A stretch of 64,000 bases of DNA from Sphingomonadales bacterium (GTDB lineage Bacteria; Pseudomonadota; Alphaproteobacteria; Sphingomonadales; Sphingomonadaceae), in assembly GCA_027490095.1 (NCBI GenBank), contig JAIXYT010000031.1:1-64000 (forward strand), written 5' to 3'. The translations under genes were made by a program, and so were the position numbers. Of the stretch, positions 15,328 to 23,689 are shown one piece after another. The notes below the pieces were generated by a model. It was not told where the DNA came from and made no database searches. It saw nothing but the letters and a program-made list of their open reading frames with translations. The stretch's first letter is position 1. The number at the start of each line of letters is the position of its first letter.

Positions 15328-15921
15328 TCACTCGGCGGCCAGCGCGCGCTTGTAGATACTGGAGCGGGGCGCGCTGAGCAGCTGCATGACCATCGGTTCG
15401 AAGAAGCTCAAGGGGGCGCTGTCGTAATTGGGGTCGAAGGCGGTCTGGTCGTATTTTGCGCAGAATTCGGCGGTCGCCTCGAAGTGGGGGTGGCCGCGAT
15501 ACTGTTCGCGCATGTCGCGGTCGAGCCCGAGATAGTCGAAGAAATAATAGCCCTGGAAGATGCCGTGCATCTGGCAGATCCAGTGTTCCTCCTCGGAGAC
15601 GAAGGGCTTGAGGATGGCGGCGGCGATGTCGGGGTGGTTGTAGGCGCCGAGCGTGTCGCCGATGTCGTGCAGCAGGGCCATCACGACATAGCTGTCGGGC
15701 CGGCCGTCGCGGTGGGCGCGGGTGGCCGTCTGCAGGCTGTGGGTGAGACGGTCGACCGGGAAGCCGCCGGTGTCGCCGTCGAGCAGCTTCAGATGGTCGA
15801 GCACGCGCCGGCCGCCCTGGGGGGCGTGGATCATCGATTCGGCGCGGATGATGTCCCAGTCGGCCTGGGTGCCTTCCGTCATGGCGGTGAAGCGGGCGCG
15901 TTCGATGGTGTTGCCGGACAT
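15328..15921 (-). CDS. HD-domain protein (PhnZ/inositol-oxygenase-like group)
   Basis: A 197-residue protein with candidate metal ligands His61 (RLTHSLQTA), His85-Asp86 (LLHDIGD), His96 (NHPDIA), His119 (CQMHGIF) and Asp158 (KYDQTAFD). The pattern HDIG...NHPD...HGIFQGYYF...GLDRDMREQYRGHP matches a class of small HD proteins related to mixed-valence di-iron oxygenases such as PhnZ and TmpB, so either a phosphohydrolase or an oxygenase is possible. It is the third gene of a minus-strand operon after SPFH and RHH genes (53-base gap). The substrate is unknown. Confidence 0.82.
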   Translation of the reverse strand: MSGNTIERARFTAMTEGTQADWDIIRAESMIHAPQGGRRVLDHLKLLDGDTGGFPVDRLTHSLQTATRAHRDGRPDSYVVMALLHDIGDTLGAYNHPDIAAAILKPFVSEEEHWICQMHGIFQGYYFFDYLGLDRDMREQYRGHPHFEATAEFCAKYDQTAFDPNYDSAPLSFFEPMVMQLLSAPRSSIYKRALAAE

Positions 15922-15974
15922 GGCTGTCTCCCTCGTGGGGCAGCGTATCGCCGGATGGGGCCGGGGGGAAGCGC

Positions 15975-16196
15975 TCAGCTTTTGGGGGGGCGGCCGCGTT
16001 TTGGGGGATCGGCGGGGGAGAGCCTGATGCCGCGGCGCGCGAGCGCCTCGCGGAGAAGGACCTCGATCTGGGCGTTGACGGAGCGCAGGTCTGTGGCCGC
16101 CTGCCGCTCGAGCGCTGCGTGGAGCTCGGGCGACAGGCGCAGCAGGAGGGATTTTCGCCCGCCGCCGGAGGCGGCATCTTTGGGACTGCCGGCCAC
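15975..16196 (-). CDS. Arc/RHH-type small DNA-binding protein
   Basis: A 73-residue protein. Its core is [25 protein letters not shown] followed by [17 protein letters not shown], a ribbon-helix-helix fold: a beta-strand that enters the major groove, then two helices that dimerise. A basic tail ends PKRGRPPKS. It lies 6 bases after the SPFH gene and before the HD gene, a pairing often seen with SPFH proteins. It is the likely autoregulator acting at the tandem TGATATCA site (17098-17116). No toxin gene is adjacent, so a toxin-antitoxin role is not supported. Confidence 0.88.
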   Translation of the reverse strand: MAGSPKDAASGGGRKSLLLRLSPELHAALERQAATDLRSVNAQIEVLLREALARRGIRLSPADPPKRGRPPKS

Positions 16197-16202
16197 CCTG
16201 CC

Positions 16203-17081
16203 CTACTGGTAGAGGGTGCCGGTGTTGACCACGGGCTGGGCTGTCTGGTCGCCGCAGAGGACCACCATCAGGTTGGAGACCATGGCGGCCTTGCGCTCCT
16301 CGTCGAGGGTGACGACGCCCTTGTCGCCGAGCTGGGCGAGCGCCAGTTCGACCATGCCGACTGCGCCTTCGACGAGAGTCTTGCGGGCGGCGACGACGGC
16401 CTCGGCCTGCTGGCGGCGGAGCATGGCGCCGGCGATTTCGGGCGCATAGGCCAGGTGGGTGAAGCCGCATTCGTCGACCGTGATTCCGGCGACGAGCAGG
16501 CGGTTCTTGAGCTCGACGCGCAGTTCGGCGCCGACTTCGTCATGGTGGCCGCGCAGCGTGATCTCCTGATGTTCGAAATCGTCATAGGGGTAGCGGGCGC
16601 CGATTGCGCGGATCGCGGCCTCGATCTGGGCGTCGACGAAGGCGCGGTAGTCATCGACATCGAACAGGGCCTGGGCGGTGTCGGTGACGCGCCAGACGAC
16701 CTGGGCCGCCATCTCGATCGGGTTGCCGCGCAGGTCGTTGACCTTGATCTGCTGGGAGATGAGGTTGTTGGCGCGGACCGAGATCTTCTTCCTGGACATC
16801 CAGGGCCAGATCCAGCGCAGGCCCTCGGCGCGGTCGGTGCCGCGATAGGCGCCGAAGAGCAGGATGGCGGCGGCCTGGTTGGGCTGGATCATGTAGAAGC
16901 CGGGCGCGAGGAAGACGAGGAAAAGGGCCGCCGGAACCAGCAGGCCCGGGCGGCCCGAGACGACGCCCAGGAGGACAAGTGCGCCTGCGAGCGCGACTGC
17001 GCCCAGCATGGCAAGGCCGTTGAAGGTGCGCGCCGGACCCTCGCGGCTGGCGGAGAGGACTGGGACGGAACGATCGGTCAT
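16203..17081 (-). CDS. SPFH/band-7 (stomatin/prohibitin) domain membrane protein
   Basis: A 292-residue protein. Two closely spaced hydrophobic segments at the N-terminus (about 22-41 and 45-64) are followed by the SPFH domain (YMIQPNQAAAILLFGAYRG... GLRWIWPW), the ISVRANNLISQQIKVNDLRGNPI strand region, and a helical tail with EIAGAMLRRQQAEAVVAARKTLVEGAV. SPFH proteins oligomerise on membranes and organise microdomains or proteases. The long Ala/Glu coiled-coil tail of typical flotillins is short here. It heads the SPFH-RHH-HD operon; the start at 17081 is 16 bases from the tandem octamer. Confidence 0.9.
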   Translation of the reverse strand: MTDRSVPVLSASREGPARTFNGLAMLGAVALAGALVLLGVVSGRPGLLVPAALFLVFLAPGFYMIQPNQAAAILLFGAYRGTDRAEGLRWIWPWMSRKKISVRANNLISQQIKVNDLRGNPIEMAAQVVWRVTDTAQALFDVDDYRAFVDAQIEAAIRAIGARYPYDDFEHQEITLRGHHDEVGAELRVELKNRLLVAGITVDECGFTHLAYAPEIAGAMLRRQQAEAVVAARKTLVEGAVGMVELALAQLGDKGVVTLDEERKAAMVSNLMVVLCGDQTAQPVVNTGTLYQ

Positions 17082-17097
17082 CAGATACCTCGCAGAT

Positions 17098-17116
17098 TGA
17101 TATCAAAGTGATATCA
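17098..17116. promoter_or_regulatory. Tandem TGATATCA operator of the SPFH-RHH-HD operon
   Basis: Two copies of the self-complementary octamer TGATATCA (17098-17105 and 17109-17116), three bases apart, so the repeat period is 11 bp (one helical turn). Tandem 8-bp palindromes on one face of the helix are the known style of MetJ/Arc-class RHH operators. The site lies directly upstream of the SPFH gene in an otherwise GC-rich region. Confidence 0.55.
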
Positions 17117-17145
17117 TATTTCCATGCGAAGGCAAGCCCCGGGAG

Positions 17146-18399
17146 CTAGGCCGGCTTGCGGGCGGCCCTGACCACAAGGACGATGAGCGTGATGGCAACG
17201 GCGACGGCGACGCCCATGAGCAGCGTTGCGGTGGGCTGGACCGCGATGAGGCCGAGGCAGAAGAGGAAGGCGGCAAGCCCGACGAGCCGTCGCATGCCAC
17301 GTGTCGTGCGCACGACGGCTGCGGCTGCGAGTGCGAAGACGAGGAGGGTGAGGACGACGGCTGCGCTGATGATCTGGCCATATTGCCCGGCAAGCGTGGG
17401 CGAGGCGGTTGCGAGCACGACGGCCGATGCGAGCAGCCCGAGGAGGAGGTTGGCGACGCCGAACGGCATGCCCTTCACCCCGAGCAGGCGCTGGAAGCCG
17501 ACCCAGGTTTCCGCGCCGCCGAGCTGGGTGGAGCCAAGCGTGCCGATCGCCTTGGCGGCAGCCGCGAGCGCGACGAGGACGGCGGCGATGCTGCCGAGGA
17601 AGATTCGGGTCGCATCGGCGAAGGGGGCGCTGGATTTGGCGAGGATGGGTGCGGGAATGATGCCGGCGACGGCGGTGGTGGCGCTGATGTAGATGACGGT
17701 GGCGAGCAGGATGCCGCCGACGGTCGCGATGGGCACGGTGCGGGCGGGATCCTTCATCCGTCGGCTGATGACCGAGGCGGCCTCGAGGCCGAGGAAGGCC
17801 CAGAAGCAGAGGAGGGTCGCCTCGAACAGGGCGTCCGCGGGCGTCCGGTCGCCGATGATCCAGCCGGCGCGGAAGATGGCGGGGTCGAACCGGGTCCAGC
17901 CGGCGGTGGCGACGAGGAGGATCGGGATGAGGCCGAGGAGGAGCGTGAGGGACCCGACCCGGGCAACGGCGATCGCGCCCACCTGCACGATGCCGACCAT
18001 CAGCAGGATGAGGCCGACCGCGACCCAACTGGCCTGGGGCTGGGCGGAGAGCTGGGGCAGGAGAAAACCGATGTTGCCGCCGGCAGCAAGCGCCACGGCC
18101 GCAAGAATGAGCGGGAAGGCGACGAAGTAGAGCAGCGCGGCGATCTGGCCGGCCTCCGGCCCGAGCGCCTTTCCGATGGCGTCCATGAAGCCGAGGTCGG
18201 ACACCCGGCAGAGGAAGGCGAGCGACAGGCCCATGAGGAGGGCGCCTGCAGCGGCAATGAGCCAGCCGATGACCGAGATGGTGCCGACCGCGGCCAGGGT
18301 GGCGGGGAGCAGGAAGACGCCCGAGCCGATCATGGTGGTGGTGACGAGAAAGGTTCCCATCACCGGGCCGATGCCGGCGGTCTGGTCGGTCTTGAGCAA
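17146..18399 (-). CDS. APC-family amino-acid permease
   Basis: A 417-residue transporter with about 12 hydrophobic segments. TM1 holds the substrate-binding signature of the family (TTTMIGSGVFLLPATLA) and TM6 the FWAFLGLEAASVISRRMKDP segment. The best match is the AdiC/YjeH-like branch of APC proteins, which exchange or export amino acids; the specificity is not readable. I choose TTG at 18399 (MLKTDQTAG...) because GGGGGAA precedes it and TM1 starts just after; the next ATG (18360) would cut into TM1. It is in the same direction as the SPFH operon but separated by the octamer operator. Confidence 0.85.
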   Translation of the reverse strand: MLKTDQTAGIGPVMGTFLVTTTMIGSGVFLLPATLAAVGTISVIGWLIAAAGALLMGLSLAFLCRVSDLGFMDAIGKALGPEAGQIAALLYFVAFPLILAAVALAAGGNIGFLLPQLSAQPQASWVAVGLILLMVGIVQVGAIAVARVGSLTLLLGLIPILLVATAGWTRFDPAIFRAGWIIGDRTPADALFEATLLCFWAFLGLEAASVISRRMKDPARTVPIATVGGILLATVIYISATTAVAGIIPAPILAKSSAPFADATRIFLGSIAAVLVALAAAAKAIGTLGSTQLGGAETWVGFQRLLGVKGMPFGVANLLLGLLASAVVLATASPTLAGQYGQIISAAVVLTLLVFALAAAAVVRTTRGMRRLVGLAAFLFCLGLIAVQPTATLLMGVAVAVAITLIVLVVRAARKPA

Positions 18400-18513
18400 G
18401 CGCGTTCCCCCTGGTCGGGCCGAGAGTGGCCGGTGTGTCAGCAAATGGCAATGGAGGTGACAGCAGGTGTTTTGCGGTTCATGGAACAGGCGGGATCGGG
18501 AAAAGGGAGACGG

Positions 18514-18903
18514 ATGGAAACGGTGTCGGAGCTGCTGCGGAACAGGCGGCTGGTGGCGGCGGGCGTGCTGGCGGTGGTGCTGCTGACGCTGGGGCTGGAT
18601 GTGGCGGGGCTGGTGTTTCCCTGCCCTTATTGCCGGACGCAGCGGGCGGCGCTGGGGGTGATTGCGCTGATCCTGCTGGTGGCGCCGCGGCCGGGACTGT
18701 TCGGGCGCTTTCTGGCGGCGCTGGCCGGGGTGTTCGGGCTGGTGGTGGGCGTGACGCAGAACTTCAACCACATCAAGAAGATGAACAAGGGGGAGTTCGA
18801 CTGGGCTGCTGTGGACATCGGGCACCCGTGGGTGCTTTCGGGGCTGGCGGTGATCACTTTGGTGTGGCTGCTGATGCTGGTGTTCGAGGGGGATCGGAGG
18901 TGA
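18514..18903 (+). CDS. DsbB-like membrane protein with a single CxxC
   Basis: A 129-residue protein with four hydrophobic segments (about 12-33, 43-58, 62-80 and 105-125). The first external loop holds VFPCPYCRTQRAALG, matching the first redox pair and following QR of DsbB (PCxxCxxQR). DsbB oxidises DsbA using quinone and normally needs a second cysteine pair in the loop between TM3 and TM4; that loop here (NFNHIKKMNKGEFDWAAVDIGHPWV region) has no cysteine. It may use quinone differently or be a non-classical thiol carrier. Start ATG at 18514 after AAAAGGGAG. It is divergent from the permease. Confidence 0.75.
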   Translation: METVSELLRNRRLVAAGVLAVVLLTLGLDVAGLVFPCPYCRTQRAALGVIALILLVAPRPGLFGRFLAALAGVFGLVVGVTQNFNHIKKMNKGEFDWAAVDIGHPWVLSGLAVITLVWLLMLVFEGDRR

Positions 18904-19024
18904 GGGTTCAGCCGTTGGACGGGTTCAGGCCTGTGTCGCAGCAAGGCCGCGGCGGCGGCCTGCCCCGCCGTCAGGGCTTTCGCCAAGTCCGTGGGACTGC
19001 TCTGCGCGCTGTCCACGGCCGGCT

Positions 19025-19930
19025 TCAGCCGCGCGGATGGGCGCTTCTGTAGACGTCGAGCAGGCGGGCGGTGTCGATGCCGGTGTAGATCTGGGTGCTG
19101 CTGAGGCTGGCGTGGCCGAGCAGTTCCTGGATGGTCCTGAGGTCGGCACCCCGGGCGAGCAGGTGGGTGGCGAAGCTGTGGCGGAGCGCGTGGGGGGTTG
19201 CGCTGGTGGGCAGGCCCAGCGCGGTGCGGGCCTTGCGCATGGTGGCCCGCAGCACGCCCGGATCGAGCGGGCCGCCCTTGGCACCGCGGAACAGCGGGGC
19301 GTCGCGCGCCATCGGGTATGGGCTTAAGGCGACGTAGAGATCGATGGCCTCGCGGACAACGGGCAGGAGCACGATGGTGCGCTGGCGGCGGCCCTTGCCG
19401 GTGATGGGAAGCGTTTCGGGGAGGGGGAGGACCGCGCCGGTGAGCGAAAGCGCCTCGCCGATGCGCAGGCCCGCGCCGTAAAGGAGGAGGAGGACGGCGG
19501 TGTCGCGGGCCTGGAGCCAGGGTTCTTCGTGATATTCGCCGGTGGTGTCTGCCAGAGCCCTTGCATCGGTGGGGCTGATCGGGCGGGGGAGGCCCTTTTT
19601 CACCTTGGGGCTGGCGATGCCGTCGATTCCGCCGATCGCGGCGCCGTGGCGTTCGAGGAGCCAGCGGGAGAAGGTGCGCAGAGCGGAGAGTTCGCGCGCC
19701 GTTGAGATGTTGGCGAGGCCTTCCGAGCGGCGGGCGGCGAGGAAGCCGCGGATGTCGGCAGCGGTGAGGGATTTGAGGAGGGCGAGGTCGGCCGGGCGGC
19801 CGTGGGTTTCGGCGAGGTGGGCGAGGAAGCGGTCGAGGGTTGCGCTGTAGGCGCGGAGCGTGTGGGCGGAGAGGCGGCGTTCGTTGGCGAGGGTGGCGAG
19901 CCAGCTTCGGGTGAGGTCGTCGCCGGTCAT
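19025..19930 (-). CDS. xerC: Tyrosine recombinase XerC
   Basis: A 301-residue site-specific recombinase that, with XerD, resolves chromosome dimers at dif. The N-terminal SAM-like core-binding domain spans about 5-95. Catalytic residues are visible: Arg in GAGLRIGEAL, Lys in ITGKGRRQR, the HALRHSFATHLL block (His, Arg), His in LLGHASLSSTQ and Tyr in IYTGID. Length is normal for XerC, and no phage or integron context is seen, so a housekeeping role is likely. The start is ATG at 19930 (MTGDDLTR). Upstream, at 19942-19974, is a REP-like element. Confidence 0.93.
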   Translation of the reverse strand: MTGDDLTRSWLATLANERRLSAHTLRAYSATLDRFLAHLAETHGRPADLALLKSLTAADIRGFLAARRSEGLANISTARELSALRTFSRWLLERHGAAIGGIDGIASPKVKKGLPRPISPTDARALADTTGEYHEEPWLQARDTAVLLLLYGAGLRIGEALSLTGAVLPLPETLPITGKGRRQRTIVLLPVVREAIDLYVALSPYPMARDAPLFRGAKGGPLDPGVLRATMRKARTALGLPTSATPHALRHSFATHLLARGADLRTIQELLGHASLSSTQIYTGIDTARLLDVYRSAHPRG

Positions 19931-19941
19931 TGGCTCTCCGC

Positions 19942-19974
19942 CGGCACGAGGTCCCAGCTTTCGCTGGGACGACG
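19942..19974. repeat. REP-like palindrome, family A copy 2
   Basis: GTCCCAGC-TTTC-GCTGGGAC (19951-19970), with flanks CGGCACGAG and GACG as in copy 1 (1113-1146). It lies 12 bases upstream of the xerC start codon. The rest of 19975-20086 is GC-rich spacer with small hairpins and no gene. Confidence 0.65.
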
Positions 19975-20086
19975 GGTTTTGGGCACGCGACCCATCGGCG
20001 CGCAGCGCCGCGAACCGAAGGTCAGCCTCCGGCTGAACCGCGACCGCGCGCCCGCGCAAGTGCGCGGAACACGCCGCCGGAGGCGG

Positions 20087-20740
20087 CTATGCAATCACCT
20101 GCCCCGTCTTGGCCCAGTCGGCTGCGAACTGTTCGAGGCCGCGGTCTGTGAGCGGGTGTTTGGCGAGGTTCTTGAGGACTGCCGGGGGGGCAGTGACGAC
20201 GTCTGCGCCGATCTTGGCGGCCTGGAGGATGTGGATCGGGTGGCGGACGCTGGCGACGAGGATCTGGGTCGCGAAATCATAATTGTCGTAGATGAGGCGG
20301 ATGTCCTCGATGAGGTCCATGCCGTCGAAGCCGACATCGTCGTGGCGGCCGACGAAGGGGCTGATGAAGGTGGCACCGGCCTTGGCGGCGAGCAGCGCCT
20401 GGTTGGCCGAGAAGCAGAGCGTGACATTGACCTGCGTGCCCTCGGACGTGAGCTTGCGGCAGGCCTTGAGGCCGTCGAGGGTGAGCGGGAGCTTCACGCA
20501 GACATTGGGGGCGAGCTTGCGGACGATGTCGGCCTCGCGGAGCATGCCGTCGACGTCCATGGCGACGACTTCGGCGGAGACGGGGCCTTCGACGATGCCG
20601 CAGATTTCCTTCACCACCTCGAGGAAGTTGCGGCCGGATTTCGCGATCAGGCTGGGGTTGGTGGTGACGCCGTCGAGCAGGCCGGTGGCGGCAAGGTCGG
20701 CGATTTCGGCCACGTCGGCGGTGTCGACGAAGAATTTCAT
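20087..20740 (-). CDS. fsa: Transaldolase / fructose-6-phosphate aldolase family
   Basis: A 217-residue TIM-barrel enzyme. Start [13 protein letters not shown], then [13 protein letters not shown], the Schiff-base lysine in VCVKLPLT (about residue 83), the [24 protein letters not shown] segment and [25 protein letters not shown]. This is the short MipB/TalC form rather than the ~320-residue TalB. It transfers dihydroxyacetone units in the pentose-phosphate pathway or splits fructose 6-phosphate; the two activities cannot be separated from sequence. It is divergent from priA with 58 bases between. Confidence 0.92.
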   Translation of the reverse strand: MKFFVDTADVAEIADLAATGLLDGVTTNPSLIAKSGRNFLEVVKEICGIVEGPVSAEVVAMDVDGMLREADIVRKLAPNVCVKLPLTLDGLKACRKLTSEGTQVNVTLCFSANQALLAAKAGATFISPFVGRHDDVGFDGMDLIEDIRLIYDNYDFATQILVASVRHPIHILQAAKIGADVVTAPPAVLKNLAKHPLTDRGLEQFAADWAKTGQVIA

Positions 20741-20778
20741 GGGCTCGGGTCCTCTGGCTGGTTGTCGCGGTCAAAGCC

Positions 20779-20793
20779 CGAGGCTACGCCTCG
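20779..20793. repeat. Short stem-loop just before priA
   Basis: CGAGGC-TAC-GCCTCG ends six bases before the priA start codon, in place of a recognisable ribosome-binding site. It could shape priA translation or be an operator for the divergent fsa/priA pair. Confidence 0.35.
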
Positions 20794-20798
20794 AGTCA

Positions 20799-22958
20799 AT
20801 GCGCGGGACCGTCCTTATTCTGCAGCATGGGCTGGGACCGCTGGATTATCTGCTGCCGGATGGCGTGGAGCCCGGGACCGTGGTGGAAGCGCCGCTGGGG
20901 CCGCGGCGGGTGCCGGGTGTTGTGTGGGACGAGGGCGTCTTTGCCACAAAGCCTGTGGAGGCCGCGAAGCTGAAGGCGGTGCGGGCGCTGGATCTGCCGC
21001 CGGTGCCCGATGCGTTGCGCAAGCTGGTGGCGTGGGTGGCGGATTATTACCTGGCCCCGCCGTCGGCGGTGCTGAGGATGGTGCTGCCGCAGGCGGCGTT
21101 CCTTGGGGCGCCGCGGGGGCAGGCGCATTATGTGCTTGGGGAAATTCCGGAAACCAGAAGCCCGCAGCGGCGCGAGATGCTGGCGCGGCTGGAGGTTGCG
21201 CGGGGTGTGGGGCCGGCGCCGCTGGCGGTGTGGGCGGCGGCGGCCGAGGCGCGCGTGGAGACGCTGAGGGGGCTGGTGAAGGCGGGCGTGCTGGTGCCGG
21301 CCGAGGTGGCCGAGGATGCGCCGGTGCCCCGCCCTGCCCTGCCGGCGGGGCCGGTGCTGAGTGCGGCGCAGGCGGGCGCGGCAGGCGAGCTGGTGGCGGC
21401 GGTGGAGGCCGAGCAATTCCAGCCCTTCCTGCTGGATGGGGTGACGGGGGCGGGGAAGACCGAGGTGTATCTGGAGGCGGTGGCGGCGGCCATCCAGGAC
21501 GGCGGCCAGGCGCTGGTGCTGCTGCCGGAGATTGCGCTGACGGAAGCCTGGTTGCAGCGGTTTCGGCGGCGGTTCGGCTTTGCGCCGGTGGTGTGGCATT
21601 CGGGGTTGACGCCGGCGGCGCGGCGGGCGGCCTATCGGGCGATCACCAGCGGCCAGGCGGCGGTGGTGGTGGGGGCGCGATCGGCGCTGTTCCTGGGGCT
21701 GCCGGGCCTGCGGCTGATCGTGGTGGACGAGGCGCACGACCAGGCCTTCAAGCAAGAGGAGAGCGTGCCCTATCATGGGCGCGACGTGGCCGTGATGCGG
21801 GGGCGGTTCGAGGGCTGTCCCGTGGTGCTGGCGACGGCGACTCCGGCGCTGGAGACCGTGGAGCAGGTGGCGCGCGGGACCTATCGGGCGCTCAATCTGC
21901 CGGACCGGCATGGCGGGGCGATGCTTCCGGCCATTCACCTGATCGATCTGACGCGGACTCCGCCGCCGCGCGGGCGTTGGATTGCACCGCCGCTTGCCGC
22001 TGCCATCGAGAAACGGCTGGCGGCAAAGGAGCAGAGCCTGCTGTTCCTGAACCGGCGGGGCTATGCGCCGCTGACGCTGTGCCGGGCCTGCGGGGAACGG
22101 ATCCAGTGCCCCAATTGCACGGCCTGGCTGGTGGAGCATCGGCTGGCGCGGCGGTTGCAGTGCCACCATTGCGGGCATTCGCTGCCGACACCGAAGCAGT
22201 GCCCCAGTTGCCAGGCGGAGGACAGCCTTGCGCCTTGCGGGCCGGGGGTGGAGCGGCTGGCCGAGGAGGTGGCGGCGACCTGGCCGGAGGCGAAGGCGCT
22301 GGTTGCGACGTCGGACACGATCCGCGCGCCTTCGGACATGGCGGACCTGGTGGCGGCGGTGGCGGCCGGCGAAGTCGACATATTGATCGGCACGCAGATG
22401 CTGGCCAAGGGGCACGACTTTCCGAACCTGACTCTGGTTGGCGTGGTGGACGCGGACCTGGGGCTGGAGGGCGGCGACCTGCGGGCGGGCGAGCGGGTGT
22501 TCCAGCAGATCGCGCAGGTGAGCGGGCGGGCCGGGCGCGGGGAGAAGCCGGGCGAGGTGTATCTGCAGACGCACCAGCCGCGGGCGCGGGTGATGCAGGC
22601 GCTGCTGAAGGGCGACAGGGACGGGTTTCTTGGCGCCGAGCGCGAGGTGCGGCAGGCGACAGGCATGCCGCCGTTCGGGCGGTTGGCGGCGATCGTGGTG
22701 TCTGCGCTGGATGGGGCGGCAGCGGCGGACGCGGCGAGGCGGCTGGGGATGGCGGCACCCCAGGCCGAGGGGATCGAGGTGTGGGGGCCTGCGCCGGCGC
22801 CGATGGCGATGCTGCGCGGACGGCACCGGCACCGGCTGCTGGTGCATGCACGGCGCACGGCGCCGCTGCAGGATTATGTGCGGGCGTGGCTTTCCCGGGT
22901 GGAGCTGCCGTCGAGCGTGCGGGTGGCGGTGGATGTGGACCCGCAGAGTTTTCTGTGA
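20799..22958 (+). CDS. priA: Primosomal replication protein N' (PriA helicase)
   Basis: A 719-residue superfamily 2 DNA helicase that restarts stalled replication forks. An N-terminal DNA-binding domain (about 1-190) includes GLGPLDYLLPDGVEPGTVVEAPLGPR. Walker A is GVTGAGKTEVYLE, Walker B is VVDEAHD, and GTQMLAKGHDFPNLTLVGVVDAD belongs to the second RecA lobe. The inserted zinc-binding region holds four cysteine pairs: CRACG, CPNC, CHHCG and CPSC. The arginine-finger region is QVSGRAGRGEKPGEV. ATG at 20799 is the first plausible start in frame; it lacks a strong ribosome site. Confidence 0.94.
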   Translation: MRGTVLILQHGLGPLDYLLPDGVEPGTVVEAPLGPRRVPGVVWDEGVFATKPVEAAKLKAVRALDLPPVPDALRKLVAWVADYYLAPPSAVLRMVLPQAAFLGAPRGQAHYVLGEIPETRSPQRREMLARLEVARGVGPAPLAVWAAAAEARVETLRGLVKAGVLVPAEVAEDAPVPRPALPAGPVLSAAQAGAAGELVAAVEAEQFQPFLLDGVTGAGKTEVYLEAVAAAIQDGGQALVLLPEIALTEAWLQRFRRRFGFAPVVWHSGLTPAARRAAYRAITSGQAAVVVGARSALFLGLPGLRLIVVDEAHDQAFKQEESVPYHGRDVAVMRGRFEGCPVVLATATPALETVEQVARGTYRALNLPDRHGGAMLPAIHLIDLTRTPPPRGRWIAPPLAAAIEKRLAAKEQSLLFLNRRGYAPLTLCRACGERIQCPNCTAWLVEHRLARRLQCHHCGHSLPTPKQCPSCQAEDSLAPCGPGVERLAEEVAATWPEAKALVATSDTIRAPSDMADLVAAVAAGEVDILIGTQMLAKGHDFPNLTLVGVVDADLGLEGGDLRAGERVFQQIAQVSGRAGRGEKPGEVYLQTHQPRARVMQALLKGDRDGFLGAEREVRQATGMPPFGRLAAIVVSALDGAAAADAARRLGMAAPQAEGIEVWGPAPAPMAMLRGRHRHRLLVHARRTAPLQDYVRAWLSRVELPSSVRVAVDVDPQSFL

Positions 22959-22971
22959 AGAACTGGGGCGG

Positions 22972-23634
22972 TCAGCCGATGCGGTAGAAGAGGGCGATGT
23001 TGACGACGCGGTTGGTTCGGTCCGGGCCGGGGCGGATGAGGCGCTGGTCCTGCAGGCCGGCTTCGAGGGTGAGGCGGGGGGTGAGGGCGTAGCCGGCGCC
23101 GGCGAAGAGGCGGGTCTGTTCCAGCCCCTCCTGCTGGCCCCAGCTGGTGTCTTCGAGGCCGATGAAGCCTTCGCCGGCAGCGATGAGGGACCAGCGCTTG
23201 TCGAGCCAGAGCTGGCCGCGGAGCCATTGGCGCAGGCGCACGCCCTCGTCGGATTCGCCCTCGACGAAGCGCTGTTCGAGGCGGGTGCGGCTGAGGAGGA
23301 CGGCCTTGCCGGGCTTGCCGGCGAGGCGGATGAGGGCCTGCTGCCAGAGGCGGTGTTCGGTGGTGTCGGGCGCGGTTTCGCGGTCGTTGTGCTGATACTG
23401 GTAGCCGGCCATGAGCTGGACGGCGGGGTTGAGCTGCACGCCGAGTGCCGGGCGGAGAATGGTGACGTCGGTGTTGGCGGACAGGCGCTGCTGGACTTCG
23501 AGCCAGGTGACGAGTTTGCCGGAGACGGGACCCTGGGCGACGGCCTGCAGCCAGAGATACTCCTCGGCGCCGGCCGGCGCGGCGACAAGCGTGAGCGACA
23601 GCAGGGGGGACAAGCGGGCGAAAGCTGCGGGCAT
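22972..23634 (-). CDS. DUF2490-family outer-membrane-like protein
   Basis: A 220-residue protein. A signal peptide ends near APAGAEE, followed by alternating strands with typical DUF2490 motifs (EEYLWLQAVAQG, LRPALGVQLNPAVQLMAGYQY, TEHRLWQQALIRL, RTRLEQRFVEG, LRQWLRGQLWL, LFAGAGYALTPRLTLEAGL) and a terminal aromatic strand ending FYRIG, as expected for an outer-membrane beta-barrel. No function is established for the family. It is convergent with priA. Confidence 0.85.
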   Translation of the reverse strand: MPAAFARLSPLLSLTLVAAPAGAEEYLWLQAVAQGPVSGKLVTWLEVQQRLSANTDVTILRPALGVQLNPAVQLMAGYQYQHNDRETAPDTTEHRLWQQALIRLAGKPGKAVLLSRTRLEQRFVEGESDEGVRLRQWLRGQLWLDKRWSLIAAGEGFIGLEDTSWGQQEGLEQTRLFAGAGYALTPRLTLEAGLQDQRLIRPGPDRTNRVVNIALFYRIG

Positions 23635-23689
23635 GCGAGGGGCGTTATCGGCGTTGCAGCCGGTCGGCAAGGCGCGCGTGCAGCCCCGG

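Noticed and set aside
15975-16196. RHH protein as an antitoxin
   Set aside because: No toxin gene is adjacent; the partners are SPFH and HD genes, so an autoregulator role fits better.
19025-19930. Tyrosine recombinase as sign of a genomic island
   Set aside because: Length and motifs fit housekeeping XerC, and the flanks (DsbB-like, fsa, priA) show no island signs.
19802-22987. A 1061-codon plus-strand frame across xerC, fsa and priA
   Set aside because: It overlaps three well-supported genes and encodes a Gly/Ala/Arg-rich chain without motifs.
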